NCBI GenBank assembly: GCA_002345965.1
Contig: DDTF01000018.1
Coordinates: 62,201-126,200 of the forward strand
From: Flammeovirgaceae bacterium UBA2371
Lineage (GTDB): Bacteria > Bacteroidota > Bacteroidia > Cytophagales > Cyclobacteriaceae
Length of the DNA: 64,000 nt
Reading direction: 5' to 3'
The notes under the pieces are model-generated. The model saw only the letters and a program-made list of their open reading frames with translations, searched no databases and had not been told where the DNA came from. Numbering within the stretch: position 1 is the stretch's first letter; every line of letters starts with the position of its first letter. Below, piece by piece: positions 1 to 8,574 of this stretch. A program made the translations under genes and the position numbers.

Positions 1-70
1 AATTCAAAAGTGCAACACCTATAATTGCGAATTGTAAATATTTAAAAGTAGAGTTAAGTAAATTTTTCAT
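1..70 (-). CDS. partial CDS, N-terminus of an exported or membrane protein
   Basis: An ATG at 70 on the minus strand opens a frame with no stop up to the window edge. The 23 visible codons give a Lys/Asn start followed by a hydrophobic stretch (QFAIIGVALL) that looks like a signal peptide or first membrane segment. It lies 59 bases downstream of the TonB receptor on the same strand and is probably its operon partner, as receptor genes in Bacteroidota are often followed by a lipoprotein or periplasmic partner. The product cannot be named because the rest is outside the window. Confidence 0.5.
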   Translation of the reverse strand, partial: MKNLLNSTFKYLQFAIIGVALLN

Positions 71-129
71 TTTCTATTTTTTTTATTTTCGCCAATCCTT
101 CGACCAGCATTTGGTTTAAAATTTTAAAA

Positions 130-2562
130 TCAAAAAACACATTTAAGGGAAACTGTAAAGTTGCTTCCCAATTCATCCGCATAATACCGGAACCGATTTG
201 TGTACTCCCTATAGGATGTATTCAACAAGTTTTCAGCAGCCACCCTTACGTCATAATGCACCTTTTCCCTGTTGATAGAAAAGCCGGTGCTTAGGTTTAC
301 TAATGCATAGGCTTCAGGAGCATCCATAAAATCAAATATCCGATTGTCTCCGGCAAACAAATTCACATTCTGATCGGCCGCATCCTTAATTTGACGTGGA
401 GTAATCACACGAGGCGTTCTGTTCTGCCTGGAAACGTACTTGACCTTAGACTCTACAAAGAATCTTTTTAATTTAAATTGATTAGGCTCTTCAAAACGAA
501 TTGCTACTTCATATTTATTGGAGGGTATAAAAACCAGCACATCATTGTTCGTTACATCTGATGCTCTTATCAAAGAGACCTGAGGAGTAACTTTAACTTG
601 TTTACTGACATTCCACACAGCCATCAAATCTGCACCAACAAACAAAGCATCCGTTTGGGTGTACCTGAAATATGGGTAAGTGCCTCTCAGGTTTTGAGTA
701 ATTCCCATTGGTTTCAAATAAATATAGTTGAATATGTAATTGGCAAATCCGCTTACTTCCATCTGGAAATTTTTCCATTGATGCTTGTAGGTACTCACCC
801 CTTTGATCGCCCTCTCTATTTTGAATGAAACATCATTGATGTTCATTACCTCATTGGTTGTATCATTGAGAAGCAGGCCATATTCAATAGCTGCTGCACT
901 TTGATGGGTACCCAAACTGTACAGCTCAGCCACGTGAGGAGGCCTCCAGGAGGTGCTCAGGTTAAGAGCAAGTGATTGATTGGGGTCTATCTTTCTGGTG
1001 ACGCCTGCCGTCAAACTTACATTGGCAAAAGTTAGGGATTCGTTGTAAGCCGAATTCTTAAAGTCAAACCCTTTCGCGTTGTAATAGCGGTAGTCATACC
1101 GCGCTCCAACGTCCATAACCCAACTGTCGCGAATAAACTTGGCCACACCAAAAGCACCTCCTGAAAAATTGATGTAGTTAGGAATAAATGCAATTCGCTG
1201 TGTGCCAAAAACGTTGTTATTATTTTGATACATGCTATTCATTCCAACACACAAACTATTAAAAGCATTGTGAGGTGTCTCCCATTCAACTTCCATTGTG
1301 TGTGTATTCAATTGCAAATCAATACTGGGGACTCCTGCAAGGTTGCCTTTTCGGATATCATATTCTTTTCTATTGTTATTCTGAAATCCGTATTGCACCC
1401 TCCAGTCTCCATTTTCAGTCTGCATGTGACCACTCAGCTTCACCAGGTTGTGACTTACGTTTTGACTTGGCGCGTCAATGTTATAACTAAACTGACCTGT
1501 TGATTGAGGAGGTTCTCGTTCCATAGCCGCAATCAGATCATCGAGGTTGCCAATGGCTGTACCTTTTAAGATTCCCAGGTCGGTGCTAAAATGACTGACA
1601 AAGACTTCAAACCCTTTCTTTTCTTCATGATAGCCCAATGCACCCGAAAAATTCAATTCTTTCACCCCGGTATTGGTAAGCGAATAATCCGGTGTATGAA
1701 AATCCCCAGTACGCTTTCCGGTGCCTTGCAATCGCCATCCCCAACCATCGTGATTGTTAATCCCTCCTTCTAATAGGGCAGAAACAGTACCCGATCTTCC
1801 ATTACTTTGTCCTACAAAATTGAACATGCCCCCAAGACCCGGAGATTCCGGCAGTTCAGCAGGGTTAACAATGATCACGCCACCCAGTGCATCTGTGCCA
1901 TATTTAATGGAGGATGCATCCTTTACTACAACAATATTAGAAGCAATAAAAGGATCTATCTCAGGTGCATGTTCCGCGCCCCATTGTTGTCCCTCTTGTC
2001 GGATACCATGATTGAGAATTAAAATGCGTTGACTGTGCACACCATGAATGACTGGTTTGAAAATTCCAGGACCAGCCTGAATGGTATTTACTCCTGAAAT
2101 CTCTTTTAACGATTCACCCAATGATTTCCCCGCAGTTTCAGCTAGTTTTTCCCCACTCAGCACTGCATAATTTTGAGATGTTTCCAAATGCTCGAGCTTC
2201 TCTTCCACTACCACTTCTCTCAACGTTGCTATACTGGGCACCAGGGTGATGGTCTTATTTGCACTTCCATTGATGGTTATTTCAAAAACCTGTTCCTGAT
2301 ATCCCAGAAACTGAACAGTGACATGGTATAGACCGGGGCAAAGTTCATTCAATTTAAAATTACCATCTATGTCAGTCACCATTCCCTTACCTGAGGGGTC
2401 AAGAACAATGGCTGCACCAATCAAAGGTTGCCCTTCATTATCCTGGATATGTCCTGAAAATATACCTTTACACTGATTTTGGCTGTAGCCAAAAAAGTGT
2501 ACCAGCATTAGCACTGTAATAAGTGTAACTAATTTTTTCACGCGCGTAAAAATTGATTCCAT
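130..2562 (-). CDS. TonB-dependent outer-membrane receptor with carboxypeptidase-like N-terminal domain
   Basis: Predicted 810-residue outer-membrane receptor for TonB-driven uptake. A signal peptide (residues about 1-28, ending GYSQ) is followed by a carboxypeptidase-regulatory-like beta domain (about 33-115, with the typical GQPLIGAAI and TDIDGNF motifs), a plug (about 130-235, with the LGGVIIVNPAEL segment), and a beta-barrel that ends in an aromatic residue (KCVF). The substrate is not shown by the barrel. The neighbours point to a metal: a His/Cys-rich exported protein lies 53 bases upstream on the same strand, a zinc-finger gene is divergent, and a Fur-family-like palindrome sits in the shared promoter region. 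Zinc or copper uptake is my inference. Confidence 0.9.
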   Translation of the reverse strand: MESIFTRVKKLVTLITVLMLVHFFGYSQNQCKGIFSGHIQDNEGQPLIGAAIVLDPSGKGMVTDIDGNFKLNELCPGLYHVTVQFLGYQEQVFEITINGSANKTITLVPSIATLREVVVEEKLEHLETSQNYAVLSGEKLAETAGKSLGESLKEISGVNTIQAGPGIFKPVIHGVHSQRILILNHGIRQEGQQWGAEHAPEIDPFIASNIVVVKDASSIKYGTDALGGVIIVNPAELPESPGLGGMFNFVGQSNGRSGTVSALLEGGINNHDGWGWRLQGTGKRTGDFHTPDYSLTNTGVKELNFSGALGYHEEKKGFEVFVSHFSTDLGILKGTAIGNLDDLIAAMEREPPQSTGQFSYNIDAPSQNVSHNLVKLSGHMQTENGDWRVQYGFQNNNRKEYDIRKGNLAGVPSIDLQLNTHTMEVEWETPHNAFNSLCVGMNSMYQNNNNVFGTQRIAFIPNYINFSGGAFGVAKFIRDSWVMDVGARYDYRYYNAKGFDFKNSAYNESLTFANVSLTAGVTRKIDPNQSLALNLSTSWRPPHVAELYSLGTHQSAAAIEYGLLLNDTTNEVMNINDVSFKIERAIKGVSTYKHQWKNFQMEVSGFANYIFNYIYLKPMGITQNLRGTYPYFRYTQTDALFVGADLMAVWNVSKQVKVTPQVSLIRASDVTNNDVLVFIPSNKYEVAIRFEEPNQFKLKRFFVESKVKYVSRQNRTPRVITPRQIKDAADQNVNLFAGDNRIFDFMDAPEAYALVNLSTGFSINREKVHYDVRVAAENLLNTSYREYTNRFRYYADELGSNFTVSLKCVF

Positions 2563-2615
2563 GCATTACCTGATGATAATTAATCAGGATGCTAAAATGT
2601 TTGTCGGATAGCTAA

Positions 2616-3035
2616 CTAACTCAACAATGGGGGCGCTCGTGAAGGAAGAAGAGAAAATTCTTCTGCGGTAACAAGGGGTTGAACTTCTCCACCGTGCCCT
2701 TTAACTGAAATAGTTAAATAGTCTGCCGGTTTTGCACTTGCAAAATGAAATGACTGATGAGACAACTGGCACATTGCGCATTTCTTATTGGCAACTACAT
2801 GTGACTTGTGCTCGCAGTTTTTCCCCTTTTGATTATGATAAACACTTTGATGACAAGCATTCGTTTCGTTTACTTTCGAATGCAATTTGGATTCATCTTG
2901 TGTATTGTGAAGGATGGCATGGAAGGATCCAATTTCCACAGTCCCTACCAGATAAAGCATCAGTAAAAAAAGAACCGAATACAGCGCGAAGCTGTTTCGT
3001 TTTCCTTTGTTATTACTGATTCTGAAATATTGCAT
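2616..3035 (-). CDS. small His/Cys-rich exported protein preceding a TonB receptor
   Basis: A 139-residue protein of unassigned function. A basic start is followed by one hydrophobic segment (about 17-35), which is a signal anchor or signal peptide. The rest is rich in metal-ligand residues: a CHQSVYHN stretch, a CEHKSH stretch, a CAMCQLSHQSFH stretch, and a terminal RAPPLLS tail. This resembles the small Cys/His proteins with a proline-rich end found before TonB receptors in Bacteroidota (the HYC_CC_PP type), but I cannot confirm membership. It is the first gene of the putative operon with the receptor and lies directly downstream of the palindrome at 3081-3101. A periplasmic metal chaperone or sensor is plausible. 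Confidence 0.75.
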   Translation of the reverse strand: MQYFRISNNKGKRNSFALYSVLFLLMLYLVGTVEIGSFHAILHNTQDESKLHSKVNETNACHQSVYHNQKGKNCEHKSHVVANKKCAMCQLSHQSFHFASAKPADYLTISVKGHGGEVQPLVTAEEFSLLPSRAPPLLS

Positions 3036-3057
3036 GCCTGATCCTCAAATTCTACAA

Positions 3058-3101
3058 CGAAAATATAATGCAAATCATCCAGTTGCAACATTATTGCAAC
3101 T
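3058..3101 (-). promoter_or_regulatory. promoter-like site with perfect 8-5-8 palindrome, Fur-family-like operator
   Basis: AGTTGCAA (3081-3088), a five-base spacer and TTGCAACT (3094-3101) form a perfect inverted repeat of 21 bases. Read on the minus strand, TATTTTCG at 3058-3065 is one base off the Bacteroidota -7 consensus TAnnTTTG, and the TTG of the palindrome (3086-3088) lies 20 bases upstream as a -33 element, so a bound protein would block transcription of the His/Cys-rich protein and receptor. The size and form match Fur-family boxes such as Fur, Zur or Mur. Which regulator binds is inference, but the zinc-related neighbours favour Zur. Confidence 0.55.
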
Positions 3102-3211
3102 AGGCCCTCCGTTTCTTTTACAAAAGGCGTCAAAGTGGTATCATGCTGTTCAAAAACAGGGTATAAGGCAAGTTATTCTTGCCTCCTCAACCAATTTGGA
3201 GAGATTTATAT

Positions 3212-3532
3212 ATGGACATTAAAATAATGGGTAGTGTAGTGGACAAGGAATCCAGGTGTATTCATTATCATGCTCCTGTGGACATCATTGCGATTAAATT
3301 CAAATGTTGCCATGACTACTACCCTTGCTATCAATGCCACAAGGAAGCAACTGATCACGCTGTTGAGGTGTGGTCCAAAACGGAGTACGATGAAAAGGCG
3401 GTGTTATGTGGTGTGTGCAAAACTGAACTTACCATTCATCAATACATGAATAGTGATAACATTTGCCCTAATTGCCGATCACAATTTAACCCCAATTGCG
3501 ACAAGCATTATCATCTTTACTTTGCTATTTAA
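3212..3532 (+). CDS. CHY-type zinc-finger protein
   Basis: A 106-residue cytoplasmic protein matching the CHY zinc-finger family. It has the ordered ligands CIHYH near the start, CCHDYYPCYQCH, CGVC, CPNC and a final FNPNCDKHYH, which together can bind several zinc ions. The bacterial role of this family is poorly known; zinc storage or redox-linked zinc handling is possible. A TTG at 3179 is in frame, but the ATG at 3212 is chosen because it starts just before the conserved part and has a GGAGAG 8-13 bases upstream, unusual here. It is divergent from the His/Cys-rich protein and receptor, with the palindrome in between, which suggests shared metal-responsive control. Confidence 0.85.
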   Translation: MDIKIMGSVVDKESRCIHYHAPVDIIAIKFKCCHDYYPCYQCHKEATDHAVEVWSKTEYDEKAVLCGVCKTELTIHQYMNSDNICPNCRSQFNPNCDKHYHLYFAI

Positions 3533-3550
3533 ATACAAAGTTGCCAATAC

Positions 3551-3790
3551 TCAACGTTGAACCTGGCTTGTTTTAATGTATGCCAATAAGTTAATGATCA
3601 GAATTCTAATCAGTAACAACCAAGGCAATCCGTGAAACAGTGTGTCAAACCAATCAATGGCTTGCATGCCTTCAGCTCCACCCATTATCCATTTTAGTTT
3701 CCCCCATATGTGGGGCTCGGGCACAAAAGGAGCAAGTCCCAGGGTAAGACAAAATAGAATCACAGTCTTCCAATCATTAAAAATCTTCAT
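3551..3790 (-). CDS. small membrane protein next to sulfur-metabolism hydrolase
   Basis: A 79-residue protein with two hydrophobic segments (about 8-24 and 56-72) around a conserved-looking centre (PEPHIWGKLKWIMGGAEGM). Proteins of this kind occur beside beta-lactamase-fold/rhodanese genes in Bacteroidota and are sometimes labelled RND transporter although they are far too short to be one. It lies downstream of and on the same strand as the persulfide dioxygenase-like gene, about 100 bases away. No catalytic motif is visible. A role in sulfide detoxification is suggested only by position. Confidence 0.75.
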   Translation of the reverse strand: MKIFNDWKTVILFCLTLGLAPFVPEPHIWGKLKWIMGGAEGMQAIDWFDTLFHGLPWLLLIRILIINLLAYIKTSQVQR

Positions 3791-3888
3791 GATATTTTTT
3801 CAGAAGTACTATCCATCCCTATAAATTCAGGATGAACATTAATGAGAATTCAGTATTTAACTTTAGAGCAGATAGGAAATTTGTAAAA

Positions 3889-5304
3889 TCAATTCTGAAG
3901 AGTTGTAGGACAAACGTAATCAGTTAATGGTACTCCAGCTTCACTCAATGCTTTAATTCCTCCTGCTACTTCCACAAAGTTGTCCCAACCGCGAGCTTTA
4001 AGAATTGAAGCCGCAACCATAGAACGATATCCAGTGGCGCAATGCATATAAAACATCTCATCCTTTGGAAACTCGGCTAAATGCTCATTGATAAAATCAA
4101 GTGGAAGGCTAATAGCCCCATCGACATGTTCTGCCGAAAACTCAGTAGGCTTGCGCACATCAATGACTTTTGCCTTTTTCACTATCATTCGCTTTACGTA
4201 TTCATCCGCTGAAATGGATTCAATAGTATCCACATCTTTTCCAGCATCGGCCCAGGCTTGTATTCCACCCTTCAAATATCCCAAGGCATGGTCATATCCA
4301 ACACGTGCCAGTCTTTTAACAACCTCCTCTGCGCGACCCTCTGCCGCAACAATCAATAGTGGTTGGTCCACGCCAGGAATCAATGCCCCTACCCAAGGCG
4401 CGAAACTTCCGTCAATACCAATATTCACAGCATTGGGAATGAACCCTTTTGCAAAAACCTGAGCAGCTCTTGTATCTAGTACCAGAGCACCTGTTTCGTT
4501 AGCCGCAATCTCGAATTCTTCAGGGGAAAGGGCACGCATTCCCTGACGCATTACCTTGTCGATACTTTCGTATCCTTCCTTATTTAATCTTACGTTTTCC
4601 GGAAAATAAGCAGGAGGTGGAAGTAGCCCATCGGTGACCTCTTTAATAAATTCATCACGTGTCATGTCTGCACGCAGGGCATAGTTCATCTTTTTTTGAT
4701 TGCCCAACGTATCTACCGTCTCCTTCATCATATTTTTACCACAGGCTGAACCAGCTCCATGGGCAGGATATACTATTACATCATCTGCCAAAGGCATTAT
4801 TTTATTTCGCAATGAGTCGAAAAGCATGCCAGCCAATTCCTCTTGTGTCATATGTGCAGCTTTTTGCGCGAGGTCAGGCCGCCCAACGTCACCTAAGAAA
4901 AGTGTATCTCCAGAAAAAATCGCATAATCTTTTCCCTTCTCATCTTTCAATAAATAAGTAGTAGACTCAGTTGTGTGTCCAGGAGTATGTAAAACCTTAA
5001 TGGTGATTTTACCTACTTTAATTTCTTCTCCATCCTTGGCCACATGACAATCAAATTTTGGTGTGGCAGTAGGGCCATACACAATAGTTGCACCTGTTTT
5101 CTTGGCCAAATCAATGTGACCCGATACAAAATCGGCATGAAAGTGAGTCTCCAGGATATATTTAATGGCGGCATTGTCTTTTTTAGCCCTATCTACATAA
5201 GGAGATGTTTCCCTTAATGGATCAATAATAACAACTTCTCCTTCTGATTCTATATAGTAAGCGCCTTGTGCAAGACAGCCTGTATAAATTTGTTCAACTT
5301 GCAT
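3889..5304 (-). CDS. CstB-like persulfide dioxygenase fused to two rhodanese domains
   Basis: A 471-residue cytoplasmic enzyme. The N-terminal metallo-beta-lactamase domain has the metal ligands H54, H56 and D58 (THFHADFVSGH), then HTPGHT and a later SGDTLFLGDVGRPD, as in ETHE1-type persulfide dioxygenases. Two rhodanese domains follow. The first has VAAEGRAEE where the catalytic loop should be, so its cysteine is missing; the second keeps an intact loop with Cys422 (HCATGYRS). This order, hydrolase then pseudo-rhodanese then active rhodanese, is that of CstB, which turns persulfides into thiosulfate during sulfide detoxification. It starts at an ATG with no competing start. The small membrane protein downstream may be cotranscribed. 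Confidence 0.9.
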   Translation of the reverse strand: MQVEQIYTGCLAQGAYYIESEGEVVIIDPLRETSPYVDRAKKDNAAIKYILETHFHADFVSGHIDLAKKTGATIVYGPTATPKFDCHVAKDGEEIKVGKITIKVLHTPGHTTESTTYLLKDEKGKDYAIFSGDTLFLGDVGRPDLAQKAAHMTQEELAGMLFDSLRNKIMPLADDVIVYPAHGAGSACGKNMMKETVDTLGNQKKMNYALRADMTRDEFIKEVTDGLLPPPAYFPENVRLNKEGYESIDKVMRQGMRALSPEEFEIAANETGALVLDTRAAQVFAKGFIPNAVNIGIDGSFAPWVGALIPGVDQPLLIVAAEGRAEEVVKRLARVGYDHALGYLKGGIQAWADAGKDVDTIESISADEYVKRMIVKKAKVIDVRKPTEFSAEHVDGAISLPLDFINEHLAEFPKDEMFYMHCATGYRSMVAASILKARGWDNFVEVAGGIKALSEAGVPLTDYVCPTTLQN

Positions 5305-5458
5305 AGCTAATCAATTAATTCAAATACAAAGATCGTTACAAACAACGCTAAAAACAGTGATTTATATCACACAGATTCCATTCTATAATAAAGATGACGA
5401 ATCAATACAAAATTGCAAACCTCAAAATTCAACAACTTGTTCCTTTACGAATAAAAAA

Positions 5459-6028
5459 TTATTTCAAACCCTCAGTAAAATGTTTTCTTTCCTGTGGCTT
5501 ACTGAATTTCTCAGCATTAAATGCATTAGTGGCCCCTTTGGCAATAGAAAGTGAAATCCAACTTTCTCCTTTTATTTGTTTACCTATAAACATGATCTGG
5601 CCAACATGAGAAGAATAATGAGCCAATTGCCTCTGAATGGCTTCTACTACGGTTTGTCCTTCATTTCTGATATAAATAAGTTGAGAGAGATCATTCGGTT
5701 TCAAATTCTGAAGCGCATCCAATAAACAAGCCCACCCTTTTTCCCACGCTGCTAACATCGATTTTTTATCCGCATAACTCTCTTCGAATTCTGCTTCTCT
5801 ATCCCGCCATGGCTTTTCACCATCGGTAGTTAGAAAATCAGTCCAACGCGACAACATATTTCCGGACAGGTGATGTACAATTATTGCAATGCTATTGCTT
5901 GCTTCGTTGGGTCTCCATTGAATCTCCTCATCGGAGAGTTGCTCTATTGTTTTATCCCCAAGGCTCTTATAGTATTTAAAAAGCTTTATTGCACTCTCAA
6001 GAAAATTTTGATTGACTGATGTCTCCAT
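5459..6028 (-). CDS. DinB-like / DUF1572 family protein
   Basis: A 189-residue cytoplasmic protein predicted to form a four-helix bundle of the DinB/DUF1572 type. Conserved features are WRPNEASNSIAIIVHHLSGNM near residues 40-60 and a second His motif, HYSSHVGQIMFIGKQI, near 140-150; the histidines form the metal site of this fold. Some relatives are thiol transferases, for example bacillithiol-dependent enzymes, but substrate cannot be read here. The ATG directly follows the TAG stop of the desaturase with no bases between, so the two genes are very likely cotranscribed. Confidence 0.85.
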   Translation of the reverse strand: METSVNQNFLESAIKLFKYYKSLGDKTIEQLSDEEIQWRPNEASNSIAIIVHHLSGNMLSRWTDFLTTDGEKPWRDREAEFEESYADKKSMLAAWEKGWACLLDALQNLKPNDLSQLIYIRNEGQTVVEAIQRQLAHYSSHVGQIMFIGKQIKGESWISLSIAKGATNAFNAEKFSKPQERKHFTEGLK

Positions 6029-6961
6029 CTAAGCAGAATTTAATACCTCCTGATATTCTTTTTTTAATTCCCGGGCTTGTGCCTTATTCTTAGAGAACTT
6101 GATGTGCTTGGGCACTCCCTTAAGGTCCCAAATCAATCCAAACCAGGAAAATATTTTAAGTATGTACCACGTGATGTCAATTTCCCACCAGAAGAATCCC
6201 TGTCTGGATGCTACCTCATAGTAATGGTGATTATTATGCCATCCTTCTCCCAAAGTAATTAACGCAAGCCATAAGCTGTTTTTAGATTCATCACCAGTTT
6301 CATAGCGTTGATTCCCAAACTTATGCATGATTGAATTGATGGAAAACGTGCCATGATATAATATCACTGTACTCAGAAAGAACCCGATAAATAGAGTAGA
6401 CAGGCCAGCGGTGGTAAACATGGTGAGAATACTGCCACCGTTAACAATACCTCCAAGGGCCGTCACCAAAATTGCTAAAGCAACTGGTGGCACCAGATAG
6501 TGTTTATTAAGCCATACCAACTCTGGGTATTTGGCAAAATCGCCAATCACTTTGTAGTCTGTTTCCTTAAAATCAGGACCTACAATCCAGCCAACATGGG
6601 AATACCAGAAACCATAAATTTTCATTGAATGTGGATCGGCCGGTGTATCACTGTGTCGGTGATGGTGACGATGATGTGCCGCCCACCACAAAGCTCCCTT
6701 TTGGGCAGAAGTCTGTGCCATAAAGGCAATGACAAATTGGAACCAACGTGACGTATTGTAAGATTTATGTGCAAAGTATCGGTGATATCCACCAGTGATC
6801 CAAAACATGCGAAACACATATAAAAACGCACAAACCAGCCAGTCAAATAAGGTCGCTCCTGTCCAAATTGCTGCCAGAGGGAGCAAATGGAGTATCAAAA
6901 ACGCGATTTCCTGCTTCAAAATTGGTTTTCTTCTTACTTCTGGCGTTACGGTGCTTTCCAT
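6029..6961 (-). CDS. acyl-CoA or acyl-lipid delta-9 fatty acid desaturase
   Basis: A 310-residue membrane di-iron desaturase that introduces a double bond into saturated acyl chains and so adjusts membrane fluidity. The three histidine boxes are present in the right order: HRYFAH (about 61-66), HRHHHRHSD (about 97-105) and HNNHHYYE (about 243-250). Several hydrophobic segments flank them. It lacks a cytochrome b5 domain, as usual in bacteria, so an external ferredoxin or similar donor is expected. It heads an operon with the adjoining DinB-like gene and has a good promoter at 7008-7039. Confidence 0.93.
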   Translation of the reverse strand: MESTVTPEVRRKPILKQEIAFLILHLLPLAAIWTGATLFDWLVCAFLYVFRMFWITGGYHRYFAHKSYNTSRWFQFVIAFMAQTSAQKGALWWAAHHRHHHRHSDTPADPHSMKIYGFWYSHVGWIVGPDFKETDYKVIGDFAKYPELVWLNKHYLVPPVALAILVTALGGIVNGGSILTMFTTAGLSTLFIGFFLSTVILYHGTFSINSIMHKFGNQRYETGDESKNSLWLALITLGEGWHNNHHYYEVASRQGFFWWEIDITWYILKIFSWFGLIWDLKGVPKHIKFSKNKAQARELKKEYQEVLNSA

Positions 6962-7007
6962 GTCTAATTAACAATATTGACCTGATAAAATTCAGTTTGA
7001 GAAGATG

Positions 7008-7039
7008 CAAAGTTATTGCCTTTTGATTCGCTATTCAAA
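7008..7039 (-). promoter_or_regulatory. sigma-A type promoter for the desaturase operon
   Basis: On the minus strand TAACTTTG (7008-7015) matches the Bacteroidota -7 consensus TAnnTTTG exactly, and TTTG at 7036-7039 lies 20 bases upstream as the -33 element. The distance to the start codon at 6961 leaves a leader of about 40 bases. Confidence 0.6.
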
Positions 7040-7052
7040 TTGACACAGGCAC

Positions 7053-7060
7053 TATCTTTG
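7053..7060 (+). promoter_or_regulatory. -7 promoter element for the exported PepSY-like protein gene
   Basis: TATCTTTG is an exact TAnnTTTG match 36 bases before the ATG at 7096. No convincing -33 element is seen at the usual distance, so the assignment rests on the -7 motif alone. Confidence 0.4.
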
Positions 7061-7095
7061 TAGGCGAATCACGCATCCAAACAACAAAAAATTAT

Positions 7096-7629
7096 ATGAG
7101 ATTCTTAGTCTTAGTTATGCTGGCTGCTGCCAGTTCAATCATTTATGCACAACCAGCCAATCCGAAAGGCCCACAGAGTATCAACTTTGAAAAAATTGAT
7201 ACTTCAAATGTTCCTTCGCACATCAAAGCTAAGTTTGAAAGTACATTTGAAGGAGCTACTGCAGTTAGATGGGAAAAGCATACCATGCAAAGCAATAAAG
7301 AGTACCTGAGGTATGTAGCTGTATTTACAGAAGGAGGTGTTCGCAGCAGAGCTCGGTACGCAGAAGACGGCACTCCTCTTTCTTCATCCAAATATTATGG
7401 AGCCATCAAATTGCCTGAACCCATCAAGGTTGCTGCCAAAAAGAAATATCCGGACTTCAACGTGGTAAGTGGTGAAGAGATCACACTAAAAAATGGTAAA
7501 AGTTATTACAGGGTACGTTCACGTAAGGGGGCAGCCAAAATGATTCAATATTTTGATGTAGATGGAAATGAGTTGTCAAAAGAAAAAGCTCCGGCCGGAC
7601 TCATCGATGGTGAGGAAGAAGGGAATTAG
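7096..7629 (+). CDS. exported PepSY-like (DUF2874-type) protein
   Basis: A 177-residue protein with a clear Sec signal peptide (residues 1-19, ending IIYAQ). The mature part contains two repeats of about 60-70 residues of the PepSY-like/BLIP-like beta fold: the first begins IKAKFESTFEGATAVRWEK, the second VAAKKKYPDFNVVSGEE. Both have the pattern of a helix with a conserved P/G turn followed by strands ending in YFDVDGNEL-like text. Such proteins are common in the Bacteroidota periplasm and their function is unknown. It stands alone and is divergent from the desaturase. Confidence 0.82.
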   Translation: MRFLVLVMLAAASSIIYAQPANPKGPQSINFEKIDTSNVPSHIKAKFESTFEGATAVRWEKHTMQSNKEYLRYVAVFTEGGVRSRARYAEDGTPLSSSKYYGAIKLPEPIKVAAKKKYPDFNVVSGEEITLKNGKSYYRVRSRKGAAKMIQYFDVDGNELSKEKAPAGLIDGEEEGN

Positions 7630-7739
7630 TTTTTCGCAAAATTATTAAGTCAAAAACAACAAGGAATTGATGGTTTAATCGAATCAAATCACCTTATTGT
7701 TGTGTTAAGAAATAGCCTAAGGTCTTAATCCCTGGTGTG

Positions 7740-8564
7740 ATGAAAAATGAGTTAAATGAAATGGGGTTTTTAGACCACTTTGAGGCACTGCGGTGGCACA
7801 TTGTGAGGTCACTAATGGCGGTTTTTGTTTTCACCATCATGGCCTTTGTTTTCGACAGGTGGATTTTTGATAATATCATCTTTGCTCCTGCTCGACTGGA
7901 GTTCCCCACCTTCAAATACATGTGTCAACTCAGCCAATGGATAGGAGTTGAGGAATTGTGCATTACAGACTTGCCTTTTAAAATTCAAAGTCGGAACATG
8001 ACCGGACAGTTCATGATGTCGATCACGGCATCTTTTGTGATCGGCATTATTGTGGCTTTTCCCTATATCGCCTGGGAGCTTTGGCGATTTATCAAGCCTG
8101 GACTTGTGGCAAGGGAACTGAAATTGTCTAAGGGAGCAGCCTTTGTTATTTCTTTGCTTTTTTTCCTTGGCGTATTCTTTGGATACTACCTGCTTAGCCC
8201 TATGTCGGTATGGTTCTTGTCAACCTATTCCATCAGCAACATGATCTCCAACGAATTCGACATCACCTCCTATGTGTCAACAATTGCAAGTCTTGTAATT
8301 GGTTGCGGTTTATTATTTCAATTTCCAGTAGTTATTTATTTTCTCTCAAAAATTGGAATAGTCACTCCGCAACTAATGCGAAAATACCGCAAACACTCTG
8401 TTGTGGTTATTCTCATATTGGCTGCCGTAATTACACCAACTGCAGATCCCTTCACACTTACTCTTATTTCATTACCATTATACCTGCTATTTGAAATTAG
8501 CGTAATTACTTCTTCAATAGTAATGAAGAAGAATATGCAGGAATCAGAAGCGCTTGACAACTAA
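7740..8564 (+). CDS. tatC: Sec-independent protein translocase TatC
   Basis: A 274-residue inner-membrane protein, the receptor of twin-arginine signal peptides. It has the family start MGFLDHFEALRWHIVRS, six hydrophobic segments, the conserved FPYIAWELWRFIKPGL loop, and ITPTADPFT near the end, all typical of TatC. An in-frame GTG lies at 7737 directly before the ATG; the ATG is preferred. No tatA or tatB lies next to it, so these must be elsewhere in the genome. It converges on the pyruvate carboxylase gene with 10 bases between the stops. Confidence 0.95.
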   Translation: MKNELNEMGFLDHFEALRWHIVRSLMAVFVFTIMAFVFDRWIFDNIIFAPARLEFPTFKYMCQLSQWIGVEELCITDLPFKIQSRNMTGQFMMSITASFVIGIIVAFPYIAWELWRFIKPGLVARELKLSKGAAFVISLLFFLGVFFGYYLLSPMSVWFLSTYSISNMISNEFDITSYVSTIASLVIGCGLLFQFPVVIYFLSKIGIVTPQLMRKYRKHSVVVILILAAVITPTADPFTLTLISLPLYLLFEISVITSSIVMKKNMQESEALDN

Positions 8565-8574
8565 GACTACGGTG

